Source: an uncultured Mediterranea sp. (GTDB taxonomy: Bacteria > Bacteroidota > Bacteroidia > Bacteroidales > Bacteroidaceae). Taken from it: DNA of 64,000 bases. The stretch is taken from the NCBI GenBank assembly GCA_945831575.1, contig CAMACX010000003.1:62001-126000 (forward strand). The letters run 5' to 3'. The stretch's first letter is position 1; every line of letters starts with the position of its first letter. The position numbers and the translations under genes are program-made. Shown here one piece after another: positions 25,645 through 34,086 of this stretch. The notes under the pieces were generated by a model. That model did not search any database and had not been told where the DNA came from. It worked only from the letters and a program-made list of their open reading frames with translations.

Positions 25645-27519
25645 ATGAAAGAGTATGATGAGTATCTGAATGGTCAACTGGAAGAGATGCTGACCAAGAT
25701 GGCCGCCCGAGGTGTGGAAGCAAGTGAACTGAACCGCATCCGTGAGGCGTTTGCCTTTGCACGTGAGGCTCACGAAGGACAGAAGCGGAAAAGCGGAGAG
25801 CCTTATATCATCCACCCGATGGCGGTGGCGCGTATCGTAGCGGAGGAGCTGCAACTGGGACCTAACCCGATCATAGCGGCCTTCCTGCATGATGTGGTGG
25901 AGGACACTGACCACACCATTGAGGAAATCAAGGAGCGCTTCGGCAGCGATGTGGCCTTCCTGGTGCGCGTGGTGACCAAACGCAAGAAGCAGCACTACTA
26001 CATGTCGAAGCAGGTGGACAACTTCAAGCAGATGCTCGACTCGCTGCATTACGACATACGAGCCATCCTCATCAAGCTGGCTGACCGACTGCACAACATG
26101 CGAACGCTCGACTCCATGCTGCCTGACAAGCAGATGAAGATTGCCGGCGAGACGGATTACTTCTATGCACCACTGGCTAACCGACTGGGCCTCTACGGCA
26201 TCCGCCGCGAACTGGAGAATCTCAGTTTGCGTTACCGCTGCCCACTGGAATACAAGGAGTTGGAAGAGGCACTGGCCGAAGATATGCAGAAGAACGAGGC
26301 ACGACTGAGCCACTTCACCACACGCATCGTGGAGTTGCTGCGCGAGAAGGGCATACGTACCCGTACGGAGATACGCTACCGCCAGCCTTACAGCCTCTGG
26401 CGGAAGATACAATCCACTGGCCGCGACTTCAAGCACCTGGATTACCGCCACGTGATCCGTCTCATCTATCCTGCCGACCGCCCCGAGGATGAGAAGAGCA
26501 TCTGCCTACACATCTACTCCATACTGACTGATGTATTCAAGGAGAAGCCAGAGAGTATTGTCAACTTCATCGACTCCCCGAAGGAGAATGGCTACCAGAG
26601 CTTTCACATCCGACTGCTGGATGAGCAAGGTATCTGGGAAGAGATACACATCTCCTCCGAACGGATGGTGAGAAACTCCAAACTGGGTGTGGTGGAACGT
26701 CTGGGAGGCAAACAGGACAACTGGATTGAGAAGTTCCGCGAATTACTCCAGGATATAGCTAACCAGAATATGGAGATTGGGTTCATGGACAGTGTAGTCA
26801 GCTCGCTCTACAACGAGGACATCACCGTCTTCACACCCCAAGGCACCGCCATCAGCTTGCCACAACGCGCTACCGTGCTTGACTTCGCCTTCGAGATACA
26901 CAGCGAGATTGGCCTTCATGCCCAATACGCTAAGGTGAACGGTAAACTTTGCTCCATCAAGACAGAGCTACACCACGGCGACTGCGTGGAGGTAGGAGTC
27001 AATAAGGAGTTTCATCCGCAACCCGACTGGCTATCCATCGTCAAGACCTACAAGGCCAAGCGCTTCCTCACCCCCTACATCAAGCAGATGAAGTCCATCC
27101 CCAAGAACCGCTGCGAGCATTGCAAGCCCCTGCCGGGAAACGAGGTCATCGGCTTCAAGGAACAAGACGGTACGGTATCCATCCACAAGCGCGACTGCCC
27201 CATCGCCATCAGCCTGGCTTCGCAGAAGGGGGACTCCATCGTCTCCGTGACCTTCCCCGAAGACCCAGAAGTACACTACCCCGTATGTATCAGCATCCAG
27301 GGTGTGGATAGATACCACCTGCTCATCGACCTAGTGGATTGCATCACCAACGTGATGAAGCTCTCCATCTCCAGCTTGAACACTGTCACCGAGGATGAGA
27401 TCGTGAACTGTACCATCCACTTCGAGGTACACTCCTTCAACGAGCTACAGAATGTCATCGCTCACATCAATCAGATTGATGGCATCGAGGAGGTACACGT
27501 CGTGGATGAACGCAAGTAA
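25645..27519 (+). CDS. RelA/SpoT-family (p)ppGpp hydrolase/synthetase homologue
   Basis: A 624-residue long RSH protein controlling the stringent response. The N-terminal HD hydrolase domain keeps its metal ligands (IIHP with H57; FLHDVVED with H82-D83). The synthetase region (about 235-345) is recognisable by YSLWRKIQ and NGYQSFH, but the usual ExQIRT element reads EEIHISSER, so synthesis may be weakened or altered. A TGS domain (about 395-455), a Cys/His zinc-type region (CEHCKPLPGNEVIGF, later HKRDCP) and a C-terminal ACT domain (about 550-624) follow. It is about 100 residues shorter than typical SpoT/Rel. It is monocistronic and ends at a bidirectional terminator. Bacteroidetes often carry two long RSH proteins; this is one of them. 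Confidence 0.9.
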   Translation: MKEYDEYLNGQLEEMLTKMAARGVEASELNRIREAFAFAREAHEGQKRKSGEPYIIHPMAVARIVAEELQLGPNPIIAAFLHDVVEDTDHTIEEIKERFGSDVAFLVRVVTKRKKQHYYMSKQVDNFKQMLDSLHYDIRAILIKLADRLHNMRTLDSMLPDKQMKIAGETDYFYAPLANRLGLYGIRRELENLSLRYRCPLEYKELEEALAEDMQKNEARLSHFTTRIVELLREKGIRTRTEIRYRQPYSLWRKIQSTGRDFKHLDYRHVIRLIYPADRPEDEKSICLHIYSILTDVFKEKPESIVNFIDSPKENGYQSFHIRLLDEQGIWEEIHISSERMVRNSKLGVVERLGGKQDNWIEKFRELLQDIANQNMEIGFMDSVVSSLYNEDITVFTPQGTAISLPQRATVLDFAFEIHSEIGLHAQYAKVNGKLCSIKTELHHGDCVEVGVNKEFHPQPDWLSIVKTYKAKRFLTPYIKQMKSIPKNRCEHCKPLPGNEVIGFKEQDGTVSIHKRDCPIAISLASQKGDSIVSVTFPEDPEVHYPVCISIQGVDRYHLLIDLVDCITNVMKLSISSLNTVTEDEIVNCTIHFEVHSFNELQNVIAHINQIDGIEEVHVVDERK

Positions 27520-27533
27520 GACCCAATAACAAC

Positions 27534-27571
27534 AAAATCGGCTGCCTGATATGACTCGGGCAGCCGATTTT
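27534..27571. terminator. Bidirectional terminator between RSH and exbD genes
   Basis: AAAATCGGCTGCC (27534-27546) pairs perfectly with its complement at 27559-27571. The A run on one side and T run on the other serve both converging transcripts. Confidence 0.9.
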
Positions 27572-27592
27572 ATGTTGTATATCTATCAACTA

Positions 27593-28057
27593 TTACTGAC
27601 GCATCTGGGCAGAATAGTTAATCTTCAGGGCGTAGGCTTTACGAAGGGCTTCCTTGATATCGGTTACGATACCCATCTTCGTGTCCTTATCCACTTTCAG
27701 AGAAACCTGCATCAAGGGCTGATCAGACTCCTTCATACTGGCACGTTCACCAATGACGTAGTCCTGAATTTCAGCAGTTTCTGCAAAGCTGTCGTTCAAC
27801 TGGATACGGCTCTCATTACCGAGCTTCTTGCGGAACTCAGCTGTAGGACGACCTACATAGATAAACGTAACCAACGACTTCTTTTCCAGCTTCTCCAACT
27901 CTGTAGCTTGCGGAACCTTAAACTCAACCTTCAAAGTTACCTCACGCATCGTTGTTACAATCATGAAGAAGAACAACAGGGTGAAGATAAGGTCAGGCAG
28001 AGAAGAAGTGTTCAACGCCGGCATTTCACGTTTTCCGGTTTTATTAAATTTTCCCAT
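27593..28057 (-). CDS. exbD: ExbD/TolR-type biopolymer transport protein (second copy)
   Basis: A 154-residue protein with one N-terminal transmembrane segment (LPDLIFTLLFFFMIVTTM) and a periplasmic domain. The aspartate in LPDLIF is the proton-relay residue of ExbD/TolR. It overlaps the first exbD by one base and is the last gene of the operon exbB - membrane protein - exbD - exbD. It works with ExbB and TonB to energise outer-membrane receptors such as the SusC protein in this window. Two ExbD paralogues after one ExbB is common in Bacteroidetes. Confidence 0.9.
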   Translation of the reverse strand: MGKFNKTGKREMPALNTSSLPDLIFTLLFFFMIVTTMREVTLKVEFKVPQATELEKLEKKSLVTFIYVGRPTAEFRKKLGNESRIQLNDSFAETAEIQDYVIGERASMKESDQPLMQVSLKVDKDTKMGIVTDIKEALRKAYALKINYSAQMRQ

Positions 28058-28650
28058 TACTTCTTTTCTCCGTACTTTTTAGGTTCTGCCTCAGAGATCT
28101 TCTGAGGATAAATTTCACGAATGGCCTTCTGCTGGTCCTCATTCAAGTCGGCATAATTCTTCTGCCACTTTTCCTGAGCGAGTTCGTCACGCAGCTCATT
28201 GTAAGCAGCCACCAACTCGTTTTGCACAGACAGGTAAGCCTGATAGGAAGAGCCACGGTCGCATCGCAGAGAGATTACATGCTTGCTCGTAATCATGACG
28301 TTGCCAAAGAACTCCACATCCTTAGGGTGCTTCTCAGGCTTAGCTTCGTCATTCGACGGGTTGGCAATGAACTCTTTGGCTTTGTCGCGGAGCTGATCCA
28401 CGTTAACATATTCGTCACCGCACATCAACTGGTCGTTCAAGTTCAGGAACACCGTCAGTACGTTGCGGGCTTTCAACTTCACATCATCGTTGTCCTTCTG
28501 ATTCTGTTCAGGGGGAGGAGGCAGCTGACGGGTCAAACCGCGGTCAGTGTCCATAGACGTGGTGATGAGGAAGAAAATCAGCAACAAGAAAGCGATATCC
28601 GCTGTTGAACTGGAGTTAACCTCGGGACATTTTCTTTTTCCTTTTGCCAT
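28057..28650 (-). CDS. exbD: ExbD/TolR-type biopolymer transport protein (first copy)
   Basis: A 197-residue ExbD paralogue with the membrane segment TADIAFLLLIFFLITTSM, which carries the conserved aspartate, and a longer periplasmic part with a Pro-rich start (RQLPPPPEQN) and charged helices. The paralogue downstream overlaps it by one base. A lysine-rich tail (EPKKYGEKK) distinguishes it from the second copy. Confidence 0.9.
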   Translation of the reverse strand: MAKGKRKCPEVNSSSTADIAFLLLIFFLITTSMDTDRGLTRQLPPPPEQNQKDNDDVKLKARNVLTVFLNLNDQLMCGDEYVNVDQLRDKAKEFIANPSNDEAKPEKHPKDVEFFGNVMITSKHVISLRCDRGSSYQAYLSVQNELVAAYNELRDELAQEKWQKNYADLNEDQQKAIREIYPQKISEAEPKKYGEKK

Positions 28651-28671
28651 TTTATCTCACGTTTTTAGAAC

Positions 28672-29139
28672 TTATGACAGTCTCTTCTTGATGCCACCGA
28701 GCAACATGCAGACAACGGCTACAGTGAAGAGTGTGTAAAGTGAATAGAGGAACATGTCCGAAATCTGAGCCCAAACGCCCTGATTGTCGGTACCATCGTA
28801 ACCAATGATATCAATCTTCTCAGCGCTACCCATACACCAGGTTACAGCCAATACGATGATTGAACCAGCCAATACGTAGAGGGAACCCATAGAAGCCTTG
28901 GGGTTGCAAACCATGAAGTGAACGAAGCTGATAGCAGCTGCGATAACGGCAATGGCAAACAATGCATAGTTCAAGAAGAGCATTGCATCGGTGTTAGCCG
29001 GCTGCCACATTTCTGGATCCACATTGGTGAGCAGTGCATCACCCTGTGCGTCGCCTCCGAAGAAGAAGAGCACCAGCACGGCGATGATGGCAACGAACAT
29101 GCCAATGAGTGACCAGCCTGAAACTTTTTGTATTTTCAT
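28672..29139 (-). CDS. Small inner-membrane protein of the exbB-exbD operon
   Basis: A 155-residue protein with about four hydrophobic segments (about 8-27, 53-78, 84-102 and 130-148). No catalytic motif was seen. The same kind of protein lies between exbB and exbD in many Bacteroidetes operons, so a structural or accessory role in the ExbB-ExbD motor is inferred from position only. It is 20 bp after exbB and 21 bp before exbD. Confidence 0.75.
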   Translation of the reverse strand: MKIQKVSGWSLIGMFVAIIAVLVLFFFGGDAQGDALLTNVDPEMWQPANTDAMLFLNYALFAIAVIAAAISFVHFMVCNPKASMGSLYVLAGSIIVLAVTWCMGSAEKIDIIGYDGTDNQGVWAQISDMFLYSLYTLFTVAVVCMLLGGIKKRLS

Positions 29140-29158
29140 GACTTAAACTATGCTTTAA

Positions 29159-29956
29159 TTATTTCTTATACTTCAGATCATACTTGATAACCATGTCGAG
29201 CAGCGTGATAGAAGAGTCTTCCATTTCGCTGGTCAGAGCCTCGATCTTAGAGAGTACGTAGTTGTAGAATACCTGCAGAACGAGGGCAGCAATCAGACCG
29301 AAGATAGTTGTGATCAAGGCAACCTTCATACCGCCTGCAACAACCGTCGGAGAGATATCACCTACCTGCTGGATCTTATCGAATGCCTGCACCATACCGA
29401 TTACAGTACCCATGAATCCGAGTGAAGGAGACATTGCGATGAACAGGGTGATCCAAGAGCAACCCTTTTCCAGGTAACCTGCCTGTACGCCACCGTAAGA
29501 CACTACTGACTTCTCTACTACGTCAACGCCCTGATCCAGACGCATCAGACCCTGATAGTAGATAGAGGCGATAGGACCTCTGGTGTTACGAGCCAAGTTC
29601 TTTGCAGCCTCTACGTCGCCCTTCTCCAGAGCAGCCTCGATACCGGCAACAAACTTCTTGGTGTTGATTTCAGCCAAGCTCAGATAAATGATACGCTCGA
29701 TGCAGAAAGCAAGACCGATAACCAATGCGATGGCTACCAAGCTCATGAAAGATGCAGTACCTTCGATGAATTTGGTCTTCAGTTCCTTGTGGATACCACC
29801 CTCTTCGGCTACGATGGCAGGAGCAGCTTCGTCAGCAGCAGCTACGGCAGCCTGTTCAGTTTGTTCTGCTGCAGGAGCATCTTGAGCCTGAGCAAGTTGA
29901 ATTGAGCCAAATGTCATGGCTCCGATCACAGCAACAATTGCAAATAACTTTTTCAT
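29159..29956 (-). CDS. exbB: MotA/TolQ/ExbB proton channel protein
   Basis: A 265-residue protein with a cleavable-looking N-terminus (FGSIQLAQAQ), an Ala/Glu-rich spacer (about 25-55), and the three ExbB membrane segments: about 68-88, one around LFIAMSPSLGFMGTVIGMVQ and one around MKVALITTIFGLIAALVLQV. The GFMGTVIGMVQAF segment is the family signature. It is the first gene of the operon and provides the stator of the TonB energy-coupling motor. The N-terminal signal-like extension is common in Bacteroidetes ExbB. Confidence 0.92.
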   Translation of the reverse strand: MKKLFAIVAVIGAMTFGSIQLAQAQDAPAAEQTEQAAVAAADEAAPAIVAEEGGIHKELKTKFIEGTASFMSLVAIALVIGLAFCIERIIYLSLAEINTKKFVAGIEAALEKGDVEAAKNLARNTRGPIASIYYQGLMRLDQGVDVVEKSVVSYGGVQAGYLEKGCSWITLFIAMSPSLGFMGTVIGMVQAFDKIQQVGDISPTVVAGGMKVALITTIFGLIAALVLQVFYNYVLSKIEALTSEMEDSSITLLDMVIKYDLKYKK

Positions 29957-30048
29957 TGTGTGTCTAAATTTTAAGATTAAAAATTAAATTACTATTATGT
30001 TTATTGTTGTTTCGTTGTTTCCCATTATAAAATAAATAAGGCCATCCT

Positions 30049-30139
30049 TGGCGGAGAGACGGGGATTCGAACCCCGGATACCCTTTAGGGGTATACACGC
30101 TTTCCAGGCGTGCCTCTTCAACCACTCGAGCATCTCTCC
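30049..30139 (-). tRNA. tRNA-Ser (anticodon GGA)
   Basis: On the minus strand, acceptor arms GGAGAGA and TCTCTCC pair fully. The anticodon loop CTGGAAA gives GGA, a long variable arm (ACCCCTAAAGGGT) marks a class II serine tRNA, and CCA is encoded (30051-30049). The bases just outside, ATCCTTGG before and CCAAGGAT after, can pair and extend the acceptor helix in the precursor. A -7 box lies upstream at 30211-30218. Confidence 0.97.
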
Positions 30140-30210
30140 AAGGATCTCCTTCTATGAAAAATGGGGCGAAATCCGGTGCTTTTCGGGCGGACCTCCCGTT
30201 TTTTCAGCTA

Positions 30211-30218
30211 CAAATGTA
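30211..30218 (-). promoter_or_regulatory. -7 box for tRNA-Ser
   Basis: The minus strand reads TACATTTG about 72 bp before the tRNA. The start would be near 30204. Confidence 0.5.
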
Positions 30219-30304
30219 TTCTTTTTTTTGGTCTTATGAATGTTTCTAGGGAATTAATCTCGCCGAATGCCCCGAAATTAATAAACTTTAAAATCTCAGC
30301 ATTC

Positions 30305-31084
30305 TTATTTGAGCATTCCAAACACTTTTAAGGCGTTTTCAGAGGTGATTTTCGCCACTTTTTCGGGCGAAAGTGAGCAGACATCGGCCAGCTTGAGAAG
30401 GGTGGATTTTGCATAGGCACTTTCGTTGCGGCGACCACGGTAAGGGACGGGGGCGAGGTAGGGGCAATCGGTCTCTATGACCATCCTTTCGAGGGGGACG
30501 GCTCGGAGCACTTCGGGTAGCGGGGACTTCTTGAAGGTCAAGATGCCGTTGATGCCTATCCACATGCCAGGGTATTCCAGAATCTGCCGCGCTTCGGCCT
30601 CTCCTCCGGAGAAGCAGTGGAAGATGCCTCTCAACGGTGTCTCGCGGAAAGGGCGGAGCTGCTCCATGATCTCATCAAAGGCTTCACGGCAATGGATGAC
30701 GATGGGCAGCGAGCTCTCCAAGGCCCACTCCACCTGCTGACGGAAGACCTGCTTCTGCTCCTCCAGGTAGGTACGGTCCCAATAGAGGTCGATGCCTATC
30801 TCGCCCACGGCCACGTAGGGGCGACCGGAGGTGAGCTCACGGCGCACCACCTGCAGCTGCTCCTGCCAGTCGGCGGCCACCGAGGTGGGGTGAAGGCCGG
30901 CCATGGGGTAGCAATACCCCTGGTAGGTGTCGCACGTCTGCAGCAGCGGATTGATGGTGGAGGCGTCGATGTTGGGCATGAAGATGTGGGTGATGCCTGC
31001 CTCGCGGGCGCGGGCAATCACCTCGGGGAGGTCGTCTGCAAACTCTTCCAGGAAGAGGTGGGCATGGGTGTCGATGAAGTGCAT
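30305..31084 (-). CDS. tatD: TatD-family metal-dependent hydrolase
   Basis: A 259-residue TIM-barrel metallohydrolase. DTHAHLF at the N-terminus, AVGEIGIDLYWD, PIVIHCREAFDE, IFHCFSGG and METDCPYLAPVPYRGRRNE are the standard TatD metal and active-site motifs. TatD proteins are 3'-5' DNases with roles in DNA repair and cell-death-associated DNA turnover. It follows the polyprenyl synthase gene by 48 bp and is probably co-transcribed. The residue string VIETDCPYLAP is intact, so the enzyme is expected to be active. Confidence 0.93.
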   Translation of the reverse strand: MHFIDTHAHLFLEEFADDLPEVIARAREAGITHIFMPNIDASTINPLLQTCDTYQGYCYPMAGLHPTSVAADWQEQLQVVRRELTSGRPYVAVGEIGIDLYWDRTYLEEQKQVFRQQVEWALESSLPIVIHCREAFDEIMEQLRPFRETPLRGIFHCFSGGEAEARQILEYPGMWIGINGILTFKKSPLPEVLRAVPLERMVIETDCPYLAPVPYRGRRNESAYAKSTLLKLADVCSLSPEKVAKITSENALKVFGMLK

Positions 31085-31132
31085 AAGCTAAGGGTAGCGT
31101 TAAGATGAATGTTCAGTAATGCTCATGGATAA

Positions 31133-32110
31133 TCAGGATTGGCGGTTGATCATCCCTTGCATCAGGTCGGAAAGGGCCTGCTTGGTGGCATCAGGCAGGG
31201 CGACACGCGAGAGGCTTTCCAATCCGAGGCGCGTGTAGCGGTCGATCTGCTCCTCGCAAAGCTGCTTCACGCCTGTTACCTTATATATATAGGTAACGAC
31301 AGCGATTTTTTCCTCGGGATTGGGGCACTCCGCGGCCAGCCAGCGCTGGAGGTCGGCCAGTGTCTCTCCCTCGGCACGGCGCAGGGCTTGAATCAGCATG
31401 TAGGTCTTCTTGTTGCAGAGGATGTCGCCGCCGATCTTCTTGCCGAACACGGCAGGGTCGCCATAGACATCGAGCCAGTCATCCTTCAGCTGGAAGGCTA
31501 CGCCCATGTGCATGCCGAAGTCGTAGAGCGCGTCGGCATCGGCTTCTGATGCTCCGCCGAGCAGGGCACCTATCTTGAGCGAGGCGGCCAGGAGCACGGA
31601 GGTCTTCAGGCGAATCATCTCGATGTACTCCTCCTCCTTGACGTCTGTACGTGTCTCAAACTCCATATCGAGTTGCTGTCCTTCGCAGATCTCCAGGGCG
31701 GTGCGGCTGAAGAGGTCGATAACCGGCTTGAGGCACTCCGCGTTGACCTTGGCCATGTATTGATAGGCAAGCACCAGCATGGCATCGCCGGAGAGGATGG
31801 CGGTGTTGTCATCCCACGCCTTGTGGACGGTGGCCTTGCCGCGGCGCATGTCGGCACGATCCATCAGGTCGTCGTGGAGCAGGGTGTAGTTGTGATAGAC
31901 TTCGATGGCCGTGGCGGGGTCGAGGATGGATTCTACGTCGCTGCGGTAGAGGTTGTAAGCCATCAGCATCAGCACGGGGCGGATGCGTTTGCCTCCGGGA
32001 GAGAGCACATAGGTGATGGGGTCGTAGAGCCCGAACGGTTTACGGGCAAACTGGAGCGAGGCAATGTATTGATTGACAAGCTCTGAGAGTTGTGTAGGGG
32101 AATACATCAT
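31133..32110 (-). CDS. Polyprenyl (isoprenyl) diphosphate synthase
   Basis: An isoprenoid chain-elongating enzyme with both aspartate-rich motifs: LLHDDLMDRADMRRGK and LKDDWLDVYGD. It extends allylic diphosphates with isopentenyl diphosphate to make carriers or quinone side chains. Chain length is not predictable by eye. The frame opens at 32161, but the first 17 codons encode three LSVF repeats from a tandem ACAGATAA-type DNA repeat, so the ATG at 32110 or 32107 (MYSPTQLSEL) is preferred. It lies between tonB (with a terminator in between) and tatD. IspH, which supplies the precursor pathway, is encoded 2 kb away. Confidence 0.9.
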   Translation of the reverse strand: MMYSPTQLSELVNQYIASLQFARKPFGLYDPITYVLSPGGKRIRPVLMLMAYNLYRSDVESILDPATAIEVYHNYTLLHDDLMDRADMRRGKATVHKAWDDNTAILSGDAMLVLAYQYMAKVNAECLKPVIDLFSRTALEICEGQQLDMEFETRTDVKEEEYIEMIRLKTSVLLAASLKIGALLGGASEADADALYDFGMHMGVAFQLKDDWLDVYGDPAVFGKKIGGDILCNKKTYMLIQALRRAEGETLADLQRWLAAECPNPEEKIAVVTYIYKVTGVKQLCEEQIDRYTRLGLESLSRVALPDATKQALSDLMQGMINRQS

Positions 32111-32165
32111 GATGAGGAAAACAGATAAAAAAACAGATAAGAAAACGGATAAGGGAAACATAAAA

Positions 32166-32194
32166 AAGAGGCTGCTTGAGAAGAGCAGCCTCTT
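32166..32194 (-). terminator. Rho-independent terminator of tonB
   Basis: AAGAGGCTGCT (32166-32176) and its exact complement (32184-32194) enclose a 7-nt loop. On the minus strand a T run follows at 32167-32162. It is 25 bp beyond the tonB stop. Confidence 0.85.
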
Positions 32195-32218
32195 ACGTTA
32201 TACTTACTATTGTTTGGA

Positions 32219-32908
32219 TTACTGCAAGCGGAACATTACAGGTACGGTATATTTTACGCGTACGGGTTTACCGCGCTGCATACCGGGTTTCCACTTCGGC
32301 ATGGAGCTGATCACGCGGATGGCCTCCTTATCCAGGTAGGGGTCAACGCCACGGATTACCTTCACGTCAACGATACTACCGTCCTTGTTTACAACGAACT
32401 GGCACGTTACGCGGCCCTGGGTACCCTGCTCCTGAGAGATGGTGGGGTACTTGATGTTCTTGGAGAGGTACTGCATCAGACCTGCCTGACCGCCGTTGGG
32501 GAACTCGGGCATGTTCTCTACCACCTCAAAGATGGTTTGCTCTTCGGGTTCTTCCTCTTCCACGGCTTGGGGCTGATACTTCACTTCCACCACCTGACCT
32601 ACGTCTTCAGTAGAGGCGATATCGGTCTCTTCCACATCGACGTTGTCTTCCACGATGGTCAGTGTCTCAGGCACTGCGGGAGGAGCCACGGGAGGGGGAG
32701 GAGCAACTTGTTCGGGTTGTTCCGTGATAGGAATCATTTCCTCTTCAATTACGATGTCAGCTATTGCCGAGCTCGTATCAATCTTGATGTCGCGCTTCGT
32801 CCATTCGAACGCCACGAACATAAAGCTCAGTACGATGACATAACCGACGAGCAACCAGGTAGATTTTTTGTTCTCCAGGTCAGCTTTAGGCGATTTTTTT
32901 ACTTCCAT
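32219..32908 (-). CDS. tonB: TonB energy transducer
   Basis: An inner-membrane protein with one N-terminal membrane segment (STWLLVGYVIVLSFMFVAF), a Pro/Glu/Val-rich periplasmic spacer (VAPPPPVAPPAVPETLTIVE) and a C-terminal TonB domain (GRVTCQFVVNKDGSIVDVKV ... PKWKPGMQRGKPVRV). It transmits the energy of the ExbB/ExbD motor to outer-membrane receptors. The start at 32908 (MEVKKSPK) is preferred over 32959 because the -7 box TATATTTG lies at 32957-32964 and overlaps the longer start. Monocistronic. Confidence 0.93.
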   Translation of the reverse strand: MEVKKSPKADLENKKSTWLLVGYVIVLSFMFVAFEWTKRDIKIDTSSAIADIVIEEEMIPITEQPEQVAPPPPVAPPAVPETLTIVEDNVDVEETDIASTEDVGQVVEVKYQPQAVEEEEPEEQTIFEVVENMPEFPNGGQAGLMQYLSKNIKYPTISQEQGTQGRVTCQFVVNKDGSIVDVKVIRGVDPYLDKEAIRVISSMPKWKPGMQRGKPVRVKYTVPVMFRLQ

Positions 32909-32956
32909 AATGCTTATATAAATTTTTAGTGTTTCTCCTGTGCTAATCACTTGGGG

Positions 32957-32964
32957 CAAATATA
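32957..32964 (-). promoter_or_regulatory. -7 box of tonB
   Basis: The minus strand reads TATATTTG, 49 bp before the ATG at 32908. A second TACTTTTG on the same strand at 33071-33078 may be an upstream promoter. Confidence 0.6.
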
Positions 32965-33386
32965 GTACATTTCCTGCTATTGTACGTCATTTCGTCTCAT
33001 TTTTTACACAAACGCCCCACCATTTTTATTTTTTTAATCCTTTGAGGTGAAGGTTTGCGCTTTTATGGCGCAAAAGTAGCGAGATTTTTCAAAAAAGACG
33101 TATCTTTGGGCAGGGAAAAAAGAACCTCCCGAGAGAGGAGCCTCCTGCAACGCCTGGGAGCGGGAAACAGGCCGCCCGGATGCACCCACGGCTGCGGTGT
33201 GCATGGCGGATGACAGTTCGCCCCCATATGGCATTGGGAAGAGGCCTACTACGGATTGAAGAGGCCTACTACGGATCTCTAAAGCATATGAAGGAAGCAT
33301 ATGAAGGAAGGATATTATGGAAGGATATTAATAAGGTATATATAAATAGTTAAATATAAATTAGGTAAAACCTCTAAAAGGAAGAA
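32965..33386. other. Divergent intergenic region with cmk promoter and possible structured leader
   Basis: No supported gene. TATCTTTG at 33101-33108 is a plus-strand -7 box for cmk and would give a leader of about 270 nt. The first 130 nt of it are GC-rich (33120-33240), with possible hairpins such as GATGCACC/GGTGTGCAT. Then come two copies of GAAGAGGCCTACTACGGAT (33239-33276) and short AGCATATGAAGGA and GGATATTA duplications before the cmk start. Confidence 0.5.
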
Positions 33387-34082
33387 ATGAAAAAGATAAC
33401 GATTGCAATCGACGGCTTTTCGTCGTGCGGAAAGAGTACGATGGCCAAGGACCTGGCCAGAGAGATTGGGTACATCTACATCGACAGCGGTGCAATGTAC
33501 CGTGCAGTGACCCTCTACAGTTTGCAGCAGGGTATCTTCGGCGACAACGGGATTGATGAGGAGCGGCTCCGGCGCGAGATGGGGCAAATCCGTATCGCCT
33601 TCCAGCTGAATGCCGACACCGGACGACCCGACACCTACCTCAACGGCGTGAACGTGGAGCAGCAGATTCGCACCATGGAGGTGTCGAGCCATGTAAGCCC
33701 CGTGGCCGCCCTGCCCTTCGTGCGCGAAGCGCTGGTGAAGCTGCAGCAAGAGATGGGGCGACAGAAGGGCATCGTGATGGATGGCCGCGACATCGGCACC
33801 ACCGTGTTTCCCGACGCAGAGCTGAAGGTCTTCGTCACCGCCTCGCCCGAGATACGCGCCCAGCGACGCTACGAGGAGCTGAAGGCCAAAGGGGAGCAAG
33901 CCGACCTGCAGGAAATCCTGGAGAACGTGAAGCAACGCGACTACATCGACCAGCACCGGGAGGTAAGCCCGCTGCGCAAGGCCGACGATGCGCTGCTGCT
34001 CGACAACAGCCACCTCACCATCCAGGAGCAGAAGGAGTGGCTCTTCGAGCAGTTCAACCGTCTGACCCAAACCGCCGAGTGA
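33387..34082 (+). CDS. cmk: Cytidylate kinase
   Basis: A 231-residue nucleoside monophosphate kinase that phosphorylates CMP/dCMP. The P-loop is GFSSCGKST (10-18), followed by [20 protein letters not shown] and [20 protein letters not shown], all Cmk signatures. It is the first gene of a cmk-ispH operon (4-bp gap), a common arrangement in Bacteroidetes. GGAAG at 33381 is a usable ribosome-binding site. Confidence 0.95.
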   Translation: MKKITIAIDGFSSCGKSTMAKDLAREIGYIYIDSGAMYRAVTLYSLQQGIFGDNGIDEERLRREMGQIRIAFQLNADTGRPDTYLNGVNVEQQIRTMEVSSHVSPVAALPFVREALVKLQQEMGRQKGIVMDGRDIGTTVFPDAELKVFVTASPEIRAQRRYEELKAKGEQADLQEILENVKQRDYIDQHREVSPLRKADDALLLDNSHLTIQEQKEWLFEQFNRLTQTAE

Positions 34083-34086
34083 CGTC

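Noticed and set aside
33034..33300. An 88-codon minus-strand frame before tonB
   Set aside because: It overlaps promoters and direct repeats and has no homologous or structural features; non-coding leader is a better reading.
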